From positions 1 to 13,101 of the forward strand of contig SVJI01000022.1 in the NCBI GenBank assembly GCA_015069065.1: a DNA stretch of 13,101 bases, read 5' to 3'. The notes under the pieces were generated by a model. That model did not search any database. It was not told the origin of the DNA and saw only the letters and a list, made by a program, of their open reading frames with translations. The translations under genes were made by a program, and so were the position numbers. Origin of the DNA: Oscillospiraceae bacterium (GTDB taxonomy: Bacteria > Bacillota > Clostridia > UMGS1883). Within the stretch, counting starts at the first letter, position 1; each line of letters opens with the position of its first letter. This document shows positions 1 through 8,089 of this stretch, one piece after another.

Positions 1-2222
1 TGCTTTCCAAAAACAGGATTTTAAACAGCGGAAGGACAGGTATTCTGGTAAAAGGTAATTCCCGTAATTGTCTGGTTTATAACAACTATGTATATAACGA
101 TACTGTAGCAAATAATGAAGCTTATGTAATCGGCGGGCAGTCAGATAATGTCAGCCCATATACAGTTGCAAAGGACATAAACCTGGATGGCAGCGGAGGT
201 TATGAAATATATAACAGTGTGTTTTATAACAACATAGCCTACAGTAAGGTTCCGCTGCTGATAGGAACAGGCTTTGCATTTAGTGGGGCGTATAACTGCC
301 ACAGCTATAATAATGTAGTTTATGGTGTCAGAACGGGATTTTCATTCTCAGATGCACCTGATGCCCGTAACGGATGGGGTTGGGACCCGAAGACTGTTAA
401 CCCTGTGCTTTACAACAACGTTATTATGAATGTGCAGAACGTTTATAATCCGCTTCAGACTCCCATAAATATAACAAGTGATTATAATGCCATATATAAT
501 TGGGGCAGCAGCGCCTATACACCGGGCACTTCAATTAGTATAATTCCGTGGAATGAAACAAACAGTGTGAAGCAAAATTCACTCAGCAATCTTAATCACA
601 TAGTTAATGATGCCGCAAACGGTGATTTTACCCTTCCTGAGAATAGCCCGCTGTCAGGCAGTGGAATTGCTATTCCTGCAGAGGTTGATGCATATGACGG
701 AATTGTTGGTGTAGATACTATTCAGCCTGATAAGAAGGTAGCAATTAACCTTGTTGATTATAATGAAGAGGAAAGAAAAACTCCTTGGGATAAGGGTGTA
801 TATAATAGCTTACCCGAGCAGAGTGATTCAGTTATCACGCCTATTCTGGACGAGGATTTTACAGGGGCTACTGTAGGTACTGCTTTCCCAAAAGGAAGTA
901 CGGCACAGCCCGGATGGAATGATTTGTATTCTGCGTACGATGATACCAGAACAGCTATATGCTTCGCAGCTGACCCTGAAGATGATGAGAATCCTGTTGT
1001 GGAACTTGTCCGCAAAGTGAAAAATATCGGAGACAGACACAACTGGCATTACGTTGGACGCAGGTTCGGCAGCCCATATATTTCCGATGGAGTATATAAT
1101 GTCAGATTTCGTATGCGTTCAACAGATGAGGATGGCACTATCTTCCAGTTTAATATGTGGGACGGACTTACATCCACTCCTATAGACTTCAATTTTAATA
1201 CAGGCATGGTTAAAGTTTATTCATGGATTTATAATGAAAACGGAGCAAAAATAAATAATGATATAACTGTAGATGCGGGCATTACCCATAACGTTTGGTA
1301 TGACGTAGATATTGAAATTGATTTAACAAGTACTGTTAGCGGAGAATCTGTAAAAATATCTGTTGTTATTGACGATGAAGAAATTGTAAGCGATGCATAT
1401 TTAGGACATAATGCATCGGGAGTTATGGATAACAGAGGAGCAATAGGAGAAATCGCATGGTTGATAAATAATCGCGGCGATGCCTCGGTTGAAAATACTG
1501 CAACAGAGGAAAATCCTGTATTGGCAAGCTTTATGATAGATGACATCGTTATGCTTGAAAATGGCGATCTTACAGAAAATCCTACTGTAAATAATATTAC
1601 ACTGTCAGATGATTTGAAAAAGGCGGAAATAGAATTCAGCAATAATATCAATGAATCTACTTTTAAGAAAATTACAGTTAACGGCAGTGTAGATAACATT
1701 GCGGCAATATCAGGAAGCAGTAATGAATGTATGGTCACATTTAAGGAGCTTCTTTCTCCGGGATTTGTTGATTATAAGTTTTCTTTCGCAGGCGTAAAGG
1801 ATGTTTACGGAAATCGCCTGAACAATGTCAAAAGAATTGTTACAACACGCGATGCAATAGAGAAGATAGGCATGGTAAATTTCTATCAGGATTCTTATCC
1901 TGACGATGAAAGTGCTCCTATCAACAGGCTGACCGGATATAAAACAGGGGACAGCATTACCGCAGCATTTAAAGCAATCAACGAATCACTCAAAAATATC
2001 AGCACTGCATTGATATTGGTGCAGAAAAGTGCTGATGGAAAAATGAAGGCGGTTGAGGTAGAGGATGCATCAGTTGTTCGGCAGGAGCAAGCTTATAAAT
2101 CCGCAACGCTGGTGTTAAAGGATTTTGCAGAAGATGATACTGTTGAGGCATATTTGTGGAACAGTCTGCAACAGATGACACCCATTACGGTGGGAAGAAG
2201 GATACCGTCCATCACTTACTGA
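1..2222 (+). CDS. Secreted beta-helix protein (pectate-lyase-like fold) with C-terminal beta modules, 5' partial
   Basis: The reading frame is open from base 3 to the stop at 2220-2222, followed at once by an in-frame TAG. The gene therefore starts upstream of the window and 739 C-terminal residues are visible. Residues 1-170 show rung-like repeats with paired asparagines (YNNYVYN, YNNIAYS, YNNVVYG, YNNVIMN), typical of right-handed parallel beta-helix proteins such as pectate lyases, polygalacturonases and related pectin enzymes. Residues 205-270 (GDFTLPENSPLSGSG, then TPWDKGVYN) resemble the usual closing segment of such helices. A beta-sandwich-like module follows at about 283-520, then an SbsA/Ig-like module at 525-615 and a small beta module at 625-735. 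All three are collinear with the next gene. No SLH or sortase anchor is present. The active-site part is probably upstream, so lyase versus hydrolase cannot be decided. Substrate (pectin) is inferred from the neighbours. Confidence 0.82.
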   Translation, partial: LSKNRILNSGRTGILVKGNSRNCLVYNNYVYNDTVANNEAYVIGGQSDNVSPYTVAKDINLDGSGGYEIYNSVFYNNIAYSKVPLLIGTGFAFSGAYNCHSYNNVVYGVRTGFSFSDAPDARNGWGWDPKTVNPVLYNNVIMNVQNVYNPLQTPINITSDYNAIYNWGSSAYTPGTSISIIPWNETNSVKQNSLSNLNHIVNDAANGDFTLPENSPLSGSGIAIPAEVDAYDGIVGVDTIQPDKKVAINLVDYNEEERKTPWDKGVYNSLPEQSDSVITPILDEDFTGATVGTAFPKGSTAQPGWNDLYSAYDDTRTAICFAADPEDDENPVVELVRKVKNIGDRHNWHYVGRRFGSPYISDGVYNVRFRMRSTDEDGTIFQFNMWDGLTSTPIDFNFNTGMVKVYSWIYNENGAKINNDITVDAGITHNVWYDVDIEIDLTSTVSGESVKISVVIDDEEIVSDAYLGHNASGVMDNRGAIGEIAWLINNRGDASVENTATEENPVLASFMIDDIVMLENGDLTENPTVNNITLSDDLKKAEIEFSNNINESTFKKITVNGSVDNIAAISGSSNECMVTFKELLSPGFVDYKFSFAGVKDVYGNRLNNVKRIVTTRDAIEKIGMVNFYQDSYPDDESAPINRLTGYKTGDSITAAFKAINESLKNISTALILVQKSADGKMKAVEVEDASVVRQEQAYKSATLVLKDFAEDDTVEAYLWNSLQQMTPITVGRRIPSITY
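849..2210 (+). repeat. Shared three-part module block, copy A (in beta-helix protein)
   Basis: This stretch encodes a block that aligns end to end with 2359-3678 in the next gene. Landmarks in order are DEDFTGA, ADPEDDENPVV, YVGRRFG, VRFRMR, FQFN, GEIAW, FMIDDI, LSDDL..AEIEF, PGFVDY.FSF, VTT, TGY.TGDSITAAFK and DDTVEAYLWNS. Identity is high at these landmarks but codons differ widely, so this is an old protein-level duplication and not a recent DNA repeat. Confidence 0.88.
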
Positions 2223-2262
2223 TAGAATAATTTGACAACACAAAAATTAATGAGGTAGAGAT

Positions 2263-5200
2263 ATGAAGAAAATAATTTCAATTTTACTTTCCTTTATCAT
2301 GATTCTTGCATTGTCACCTGTGTCGGCTACGCAGGCGGCAGATGTTACAGTAATCTTTGATGAGGATTTCACCGGTGCACCTATAGGTGATGCTCTTTTC
2401 GCCACCGGAAACGTAGGTGCCATTTCATGGGGAGTGTTTTATGCAAACTATGGAAATACTACAACCACAATTAAGTTTGATGCTGACCCCGATGACCCTG
2501 AAAACCCTGTTGTTTTGTTTGAAAGAACAACAGCGGCAGGCGCATGGCAATATCTGGGACGCAGATTTGGCGGTAGTGTAAGTGCTACGGGAACAATTAA
2601 GGACGGAGTACATAATGTTAAATTCCGCATGAGAAAAAAGCCGGGAAGCACGGGAAGAACCTTCCAGTTTAATATATGGGATACATCGGGTTCATCTCCC
2701 ATAAGCTTTGACTTTAAGGAAGACACCGTAACTATGAATGCTACGCCCACAGGCTATGCAGTAGGAAATGTACCGATTCACGATGATAAGTGGAACGATG
2801 TAGAGTTAGAAATTGACCAGAGAGATTCCGGTCCTGTGAAGTTAACGATTTATGTTAACGGAGTGTTGGCAATAGAAAACTGCGGATTAAGAATTGACGG
2901 TACGGCAACAGCCAACAATGGTAATATTGGTGAAATAGCATGGAGAATAAGTCCTGCAGCAGATACCGCAACAGAGGGTATTGACAGTGACGGTTTTTAC
3001 GCCAGATTCATGCTTGACGATGTACTCTTTACAAAAATTGATGCTTCTGCTGTAAAGGCAGTAAAACTCTCGGAAGATTTGGAATCGGCAGAGATTGAGT
3101 TCACTCATACAATTGATGAAACAACTCTGGAAAATATGGTGATTGATAAGCTTAACGATGATTCCGATGACAATGCTGATAATATTGGAAGCATAACGGG
3201 AGAGGGCAGAAAATATACAGTTGAGTTTAACAACCCGCTTGTTCCCGGATTCGTTGATTACAGATTCTCTTTCGACGGTGTAAGCGATTTTTACGGTAAC
3301 AGTCTTGATGGCATTGAAAAAATTGTTACAACCTCAAAGCTTGGAGAGATAGATTTTTACGATGACTTAGAACCGGATGATGACAGCACTCCCATTGAGG
3401 ATCTTAGCGGCTACGATACAGGCGACAGTATTACAGCGGCCTTTAAATCGTTGAATAATTCAACAGAAGATATCGGTGCAGCATTGATAATGGTACAAAG
3501 AGGCACTGATGGTACAATTAAGTCGGTTTCAGCTGCCGATGCATCAACTACTGCACAGGTACCGGAATATAAGGCTGCAGTGTTGGAATTGAAAAATTAT
3601 GTGGCAGGAGATACAGTTGAAGCATATTTGTGGAACAGTATAGCAGGCATGCTTCCCCTTGCAGATGGAAAGGAAATAACATCTGACACGAAAAATCCCA
3701 TTTCTGTAGGTAAGGGAAGCGCACTTTTAGATTCAGAAGACAGCATTAGTGCCGATTTGACGAATCCCTCTTCGGATAATATGAAAATAACCGTTTCGGG
3801 AACTGCAGCAAAAGCGGATTCATCTGTTACGGCATATGTACTTAAACCAAGCGAAGGGTTAGCTAGTCCTACTGTTAATGACCTTACTTTTGAAAATTTT
3901 GCTACACTGATTGATTTTGTTGGTCAGTCAGTTTCTGACGAAGAGGGCAACTATAATTTTGATTACATTGTAACAAACGGTCAGGAGGGTAAGACCTACA
4001 ATTCATATGTTAGCGGATATGCTGTTGAAGAGAATAAAAACGCAGGTATCATTTTCTTCTCTGCTCCCTTTGTGCGTTTGGTAGTTGACACTGTAGCAGC
4101 TGCAAGTGCAGAAGATATTGCCGATATGCTTGCAGAGGGTAAGTATATTACAGATTTGGCAGATTTCAGTGATTTTACAACAGATGATATTTTGCTTAAT
4201 TCTGTGCTGAATCTTGATTTGAGCGGATATAACGCTTTGACAAACTATACAACAAAAGAAAACTTTAAAGAGCGCGTTGCTATAGCACTGAAAGAGGGAA
4301 GTTTTGACAAAAAAGAGGATATCGCTCAAATATTTGACCAAAGCGTGACAACTCAAACCACAAATGAAAACACATATAAAGAGCTGCTCGCAACAATCAA
4401 TGCCGATGGGTGGAGTGAGCTTGAGGAAACATTGAATGATGAAACAAACAAATCTCTGACACAGCTTGATTGGGAAGGAAGCTATGCATCAATAAAGGAC
4501 AACAGCGAAAAGACAGAAGTTCTTTACAAGAAACTTGCAAATGAATATACCTTCGGGGATTTCGACGAACTTCGCGCGGCATTTGAAAACGAATCAAAAG
4601 CACTCATCCTCACGGAAAACGGCGGCACTGATGACGACGATGACGGCGGTGACAGCACTGGTAGCACTGGCAGTGGTGGCAGTGGTGGCGGAGGAGGTCG
4701 TAAAGATGTTTCCTATGACACTGAGCTGGGTACATCGGGCGAACTTGAAGTTCTCGATACAAAAACAGATGTAAAGATAAACTTTGATGATTTAGATAGT
4801 GTACCTTGGGCAAAGGATGCAATCGTGGCTTTGGCACAGGAGGAAATCTTAGCCGGCATGGGTGACAATAAATTTGCACCTGATGTTAATGTTACTCGTG
4901 AACAGTTTATAAAAATGGTGGTTCTGGCATTTGACCTTTATGATGAAAATGCACAGGCACGGCAATTTATGGACGTGGGCATCAATTCATGGTATGAAAA
5001 GTATGTAGCAAGTGCCGTTAATTGCGGAATTATTTACGGAATGGATGAAGAGCATTTTGGAGTAGGCAAGGAGTTATCCAGAGCGGAGATGGCAGCAATG
5101 CTTGACAGAATTTGCAAGTATAAAGGAGTTGTGCTTTCTGATAAGACTGAAAATTCAGATTATGCGGATTCTGCAGACATTCCTCCTTATGCATATGAAA

Positions 5201-5325
5201 GTATTATGGCAATGTCCAGAGCAGGTATAATGAATGGTGTGGGAAATAACACCTTTGCACCGCAGGAGAAAACAACCCGTGCTATGGCGGCACGTGTTAT
5301 ATGGCTGTTGAGAGGAGAGAAGTAA
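2263..5325 (+). CDS. Secreted multimodular protein with three C-terminal SLH repeats
   Basis: The 1020-residue protein begins with a signal peptide (residues 1-25, predicted cut after SATQA). Residues 33-472 repeat the module train of the upstream beta-helix protein: beta-sandwich 33-260, SbsA/Ig-like 263-357 and small beta module 361-472. Residues 480-610 look like another Ig-like beta-sandwich (ITVSGTAAKADSSVTAYVLKP), and 610-785 are mostly helical. A Gly/Ser/Asp linker (787-812) leads to SLH repeats at about 843-890, 902-950 and 967-1016. Their TRAE-like motifs are TREQ, SRAE and TRAM. SLH triplets hold proteins to pyruvylated secondary cell-wall polymers, so the protein should sit in the cell wall. 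I see no catalytic domain. A glycan-binding or scaffold role is inferred. ATG 2263 follows GAGG at 2252-2255 and gives a clean signal peptide. Confidence 0.9.
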   Translation: MKKIISILLSFIMILALSPVSATQAADVTVIFDEDFTGAPIGDALFATGNVGAISWGVFYANYGNTTTTIKFDADPDDPENPVVLFERTTAAGAWQYLGRRFGGSVSATGTIKDGVHNVKFRMRKKPGSTGRTFQFNIWDTSGSSPISFDFKEDTVTMNATPTGYAVGNVPIHDDKWNDVELEIDQRDSGPVKLTIYVNGVLAIENCGLRIDGTATANNGNIGEIAWRISPAADTATEGIDSDGFYARFMLDDVLFTKIDASAVKAVKLSEDLESAEIEFTHTIDETTLENMVIDKLNDDSDDNADNIGSITGEGRKYTVEFNNPLVPGFVDYRFSFDGVSDFYGNSLDGIEKIVTTSKLGEIDFYDDLEPDDDSTPIEDLSGYDTGDSITAAFKSLNNSTEDIGAALIMVQRGTDGTIKSVSAADASTTAQVPEYKAAVLELKNYVAGDTVEAYLWNSIAGMLPLADGKEITSDTKNPISVGKGSALLDSEDSISADLTNPSSDNMKITVSGTAAKADSSVTAYVLKPSEGLASPTVNDLTFENFATLIDFVGQSVSDEEGNYNFDYIVTNGQEGKTYNSYVSGYAVEENKNAGIIFFSAPFVRLVVDTVAAASAEDIADMLAEGKYITDLADFSDFTTDDILLNSVLNLDLSGYNALTNYTTKENFKERVAIALKEGSFDKKEDIAQIFDQSVTTQTTNENTYKELLATINADGWSELEETLNDETNKSLTQLDWEGSYASIKDNSEKTEVLYKKLANEYTFGDFDELRAAFENESKALILTENGGTDDDDDGGDSTGSTGSGGSGGGGGRKDVSYDTELGTSGELEVLDTKTDVKINFDDLDSVPWAKDAIVALAQEEILAGMGDNKFAPDVNVTREQFIKMVVLAFDLYDENAQARQFMDVGINSWYEKYVASAVNCGIIYGMDEEHFGVGKELSRAEMAAMLDRICKYKGVVLSDKTENSDYADSADIPPYAYESIMAMSRAGIMNGVGNNTFAPQEKTTRAMAARVIWLLRGEK
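2359..3678 (+). repeat. Shared three-part module block, copy B (in SLH protein)
   Basis: This encodes residues 33-472 of the SLH protein and matches copy A (849-2210) over its whole length. Landmarks are DEDFTGA, ADPDDPENPVV, YLGRRFG, VKFRMR, FQFN, GEIAW, FMLDDV, LSEDL..AEIEF, PGFVDY.FSF, VTT, GY.TGDSITAAFK and GDTVEAYLWNS. Small indels lie between landmarks, for example an Asp/Asn-rich insertion near residues 298-307. Confidence 0.88.
4621..4698 (+). repeat. Low-complexity Asp/Gly/Ser-Thr linker coding repeat
   Basis: Bases here are dominated by GAC/GAT, GGC/GGT and AGC/AGT triplets. They encode a run of five aspartates followed by Gly-Ser/Thr units and a five-glycine run (residues 787-812 of the SLH protein). 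It separates the helical region from the SLH anchor and probably acts as a flexible spacer. The near-perfect short triplet units could vary in length by slippage. Confidence 0.8.
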
Positions 5326-8070
5326 ATGAAAAGAATTGTAGCTTTAATTGTTTGTATGTGTCTTTTGCCTATCTTTCCTGCAGCCTCCTACGGAGCGGAG
5401 AGTAGCATTGGTACACAAAGTACAGAATATACAGAGGCAGTTGAAACCCTGGCAGCTCTGAAAGTGCTGGAGGGTGATGATGAAGGAAATCTGATGCTTG
5501 ATAAGGTGCTTACCCGTGCAGAATTTGTCACCATACTGGTACGCTTACTCAATACGGATTTTGGAAGCTCAGGAGTGTATTTTGAGGATGTTCCTGCTGA
5601 CCATTGGGCGGCATCGGCAATTGGTACAGTGTCAGCACTGGGTATAGTACAGGGAATAGACGAAACGCACTTTGCACCGGAGGCTCCGCTTGCCATTGAG
5701 GAAGCAGTGAAAATGTTGGTAACTGTTCTTGGTTATGAGCCTATGGCAAAAGGAAAAGGCGGTTATCCAAACGGCTATATGGCTGTGGCACATGATTTAC
5801 GCCTTTTGCGTAGGGTTGAATCAAGCCCCGGTATTATCGTGAAGCGTGCATCGACAGCTGAACTGATATTTAATGCACTGGAGGCAGAAATTGTAATTGA
5901 GGAAGCATATACAAACGGTGAAGTCTCAGCATCAATATATGAAAATTCCTCACTTCTTCACGAAAAAATGAAGATAAGAAAGGGCAGCGGAATCGTTACT
6001 GCTAACGAAGTTACAAGCTTGTCAAAATCAGGCGGTCTCAGCGAGGGAAAGGTTAAAATAGGAAATAAAATATTTTCTGCAGAACAAACAGGCGCAGAAA
6101 ACCTGCTGGGATATACTGTAACATATTATTCTGATTGTTCCGAGCATGAAGATATAGAGCCGCTACTCTATGTACGTGTGGCTGAAAATAAAAATGAAAC
6201 TATTACCATTTATTCAAGAGATATTCAGCCATCTTCAAATATTACAGAGATGGTATATGCGCAGAATGGAAAAACACGGACGAAGAAAATATCTACACTG
6301 GCAGATATTATGTACAATGGTATGGGAACCGGTGGTACACACACAGATGTCATACCAGAAAGTGGATATGTAACACTGGTAGATAATAACTGCGATAATC
6401 TGGCTGATGTTGTGTTGGTTTATGATTTTACCACTTTTGTGGCAGATACCGTAAGCGTGGTGACAAATATAGCGTATGATTCAAAGGATGCAAGCAAGTT
6501 TGTTCAGCTTGACCCGGAAAGTGATGAATATGTATTTGCAATCTTTGAAAACGGAGTAAGGACTGATTTTAATAGCATCCGTGCAGGCAGCACCCTTTCC
6601 GTTGCTAAAAGTACAAACACGTCAGGTAAAAAGCAGATTACAGTTCTCGTTTCCAACAAATCTGACACAGGAGTGATTTCTGCTATCGGTGACTCAGAAG
6701 CGGTAATCAATGAAGAAACCTATCATATAATGAACGGCTTAGAAACGACGCTAAAGAAGCTTTTAGGAAAAGAGACGGTATTTTATATAAATGCATTTGG
6801 TGAAATTGCAGGAACGGACAAGGAAACAGAATCCTCGTTTGAATACGGATATCTTATAGCATACGGAACATCGGGTACACTTTCAAAAAAGACAGAGCTT
6901 AAAATATTAACAGAGCGGGGAAAGGTAGAGATATTTACTGCAAAAAAGGAAATATCTCTTGACGGAAAGACTAAGGAAAAAGCCGAGAGTGCTATTACAC
7001 AGCTTTCTGCAACGGAGCGTAATGACTCATGGGCAAGCAGTCGTGAGGATTACGCGAGTGGTGCTTATAAGGTGAAAGGTCAGCTCATACGTTACCGCAC
7101 CAATTCAAAAGGTGAAGTAACTGCTATAGACACAACTGCCCCTGGTAGTGGAGGTGATGGGGATACCCTTACCCCCGTGACAGATGAAGGTTTTCCTCGT
7201 CCTAACAATTTCAGGCATAATGCGGGTGGATTTGGAAATCGTGATAAGAATTTTGTTATCGACGGAAACACCAAGGTATTTTTAGTGCCTGCTGGAGATG
7301 CGATGAATGATGATTCCTATTACGGTGCAACAAACAACACCTACTTTTCAGGTGTTCAATGGTTTGAAAATAAAATTGAATGCTATGATATGAGTGATTC
7401 TATGTGTATGGGTGCTATGATTGTGGATGCAGTAACACGGGCAAATGCAGATGTTCCTACATATAACCCCATATTCCCTGTGGAAAAAATCAGCGTCATA
7501 ACAGATGTTGATGGAACAGAAACCTACAAAATTACAGGCACAGTAAACAATATGGAAAAATCCTATGTTTTACTGGATAAGGATGTGCTTAACTATAATG
7601 TACTGGTGAGAAATCCAAGTGTCTTGGATGCAACAGTCAGTGTTACCAAAACTGTTAAAGTAGGTGACATGATACAGTGCGGTGCAAACTCTGACGGCAG
7701 AGTTATCAGAATACTGGGATTTGTACCGGGAATGACTGATTCTACAGAAATAGCCCCCATGGGATTTGTTGCTTACGGACAGGACTTGTTACGTGCTCAC
7801 GCAGGATTGGGGGCAGTAATAGGAAGATTAACTGTTATGGATGGACTTAATATCGTGGTTGATACGTTGGAAACATCAGTTTATAAATCCGCATTCCCGT
7901 TTGCGCTGACACCCTCTACTCCGGTATCTATCTATAACGTTGCGGATAGGAAGAACTCATCCTGCACCGTTGATGAGCTTGTTAAGCACGTTAATAATGT
8001 AAACTCCAGAGTTGCGGTTGTTACCAAGTTCGGCGCAATTTCTGAGGTTATAATATATAATTTTGAATAA
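5326..8070 (+). CDS. Large secreted protein with N-terminal SLH repeats, function unknown
   Basis: The 914-residue protein has a signal peptide (residues 1-24, SYGA/ES) and SLH repeats at about 33-75 (motif TRAE), 86-137 (TRAE position reads AIEE) and a weaker one at about 145-188. The remaining 720 or so residues look beta-rich and match no enzyme family I can name. They contain an Asp/Asn-rich strand pair at 349-368 (VTLVDNNCDNLADVVLVYDF), a Gly/Asp linker at 606-620 and three similar hairpin-like units at 484-497, 586-601 and 781-796. The start codon touches the stop of the preceding gene (zero-base gap). Its ribosome site AGGAG (5313-5317) lies inside that gene, so translation is probably coupled. 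A wall-attached partner of the locus, perhaps for glycan binding or S-layer display, is inferred only from context. Confidence 0.87.
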   Translation: MKRIVALIVCMCLLPIFPAASYGAESSIGTQSTEYTEAVETLAALKVLEGDDEGNLMLDKVLTRAEFVTILVRLLNTDFGSSGVYFEDVPADHWAASAIGTVSALGIVQGIDETHFAPEAPLAIEEAVKMLVTVLGYEPMAKGKGGYPNGYMAVAHDLRLLRRVESSPGIIVKRASTAELIFNALEAEIVIEEAYTNGEVSASIYENSSLLHEKMKIRKGSGIVTANEVTSLSKSGGLSEGKVKIGNKIFSAEQTGAENLLGYTVTYYSDCSEHEDIEPLLYVRVAENKNETITIYSRDIQPSSNITEMVYAQNGKTRTKKISTLADIMYNGMGTGGTHTDVIPESGYVTLVDNNCDNLADVVLVYDFTTFVADTVSVVTNIAYDSKDASKFVQLDPESDEYVFAIFENGVRTDFNSIRAGSTLSVAKSTNTSGKKQITVLVSNKSDTGVISAIGDSEAVINEETYHIMNGLETTLKKLLGKETVFYINAFGEIAGTDKETESSFEYGYLIAYGTSGTLSKKTELKILTERGKVEIFTAKKEISLDGKTKEKAESAITQLSATERNDSWASSREDYASGAYKVKGQLIRYRTNSKGEVTAIDTTAPGSGGDGDTLTPVTDEGFPRPNNFRHNAGGFGNRDKNFVIDGNTKVFLVPAGDAMNDDSYYGATNNTYFSGVQWFENKIECYDMSDSMCMGAMIVDAVTRANADVPTYNPIFPVEKISVITDVDGTETYKITGTVNNMEKSYVLLDKDVLNYNVLVRNPSVLDATVSVTKTVKVGDMIQCGANSDGRVIRILGFVPGMTDSTEIAPMGFVAYGQDLLRAHAGLGAVIGRLTVMDGLNIVVDTLETSVYKSAFPFALTPSTPVSIYNVADRKNSSCTVDELVKHVNNVNSRVAVVTKFGAISEVIIYNFE

Positions 8071-8073
8071 AAA

Positions 8074-8083
8074 GAAAGGAAAG
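8074..8083 (+). promoter_or_regulatory. Ribosome binding site that decides the start of the binding-protein gene
   Basis: The purine run GAAAGGAAAG has its AGGA core at 8077-8080. It lies 9 bases before ATG 8090, only 3 before ATG 8084, and downstream of the TTG at 8063. Spacing therefore favours ATG 8090, which also gives a compact lipoprotein signal peptide. Confidence 0.65.
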
Positions 8084-8089
8084 ATGGTT

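Noticed and set aside
219..221. GTG as the start of the first gene
   Set aside because: The same frame is open back to base 3 with continuous beta-helix sequence, and no ribosome site precedes the GTG. The gene is simply cut by the window edge.
1229..1738. Antisense reading frame of 169 residues
   Set aside because: It lies wholly opposite the strongly supported module block and has low-complexity Ser/Ile/Leu composition, with no recognisable domain.
2232..2264. TTGACA as a promoter -35 box before the SLH gene
   Set aside because: No acceptable -10 box lies 16-18 bases downstream (the position reads GTAGAG in the ribosome site), and the start site would fall inside the gene.
4003..4356. Antisense reading frame of 117 residues with many cysteines
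   Set aside because: It is opposite the SLH protein, and its Cys/Ile-rich composition is what antisense to Asp/Ala/Thr codons produces. No motif supports it.
4535..4774. Overlapping + strand frame of 79 residues in the linker region
   Set aside because: It is an out-of-frame reading of the low-complexity linker and the flanking SLH protein codons.
8063..8089. TTG 8063 or ATG 8084 as start of the binding-protein gene
   Set aside because: The AGGA core fits ATG 8090 best. TTG would overlap the previous gene's end, and ATG 8084 is only three bases from the core.
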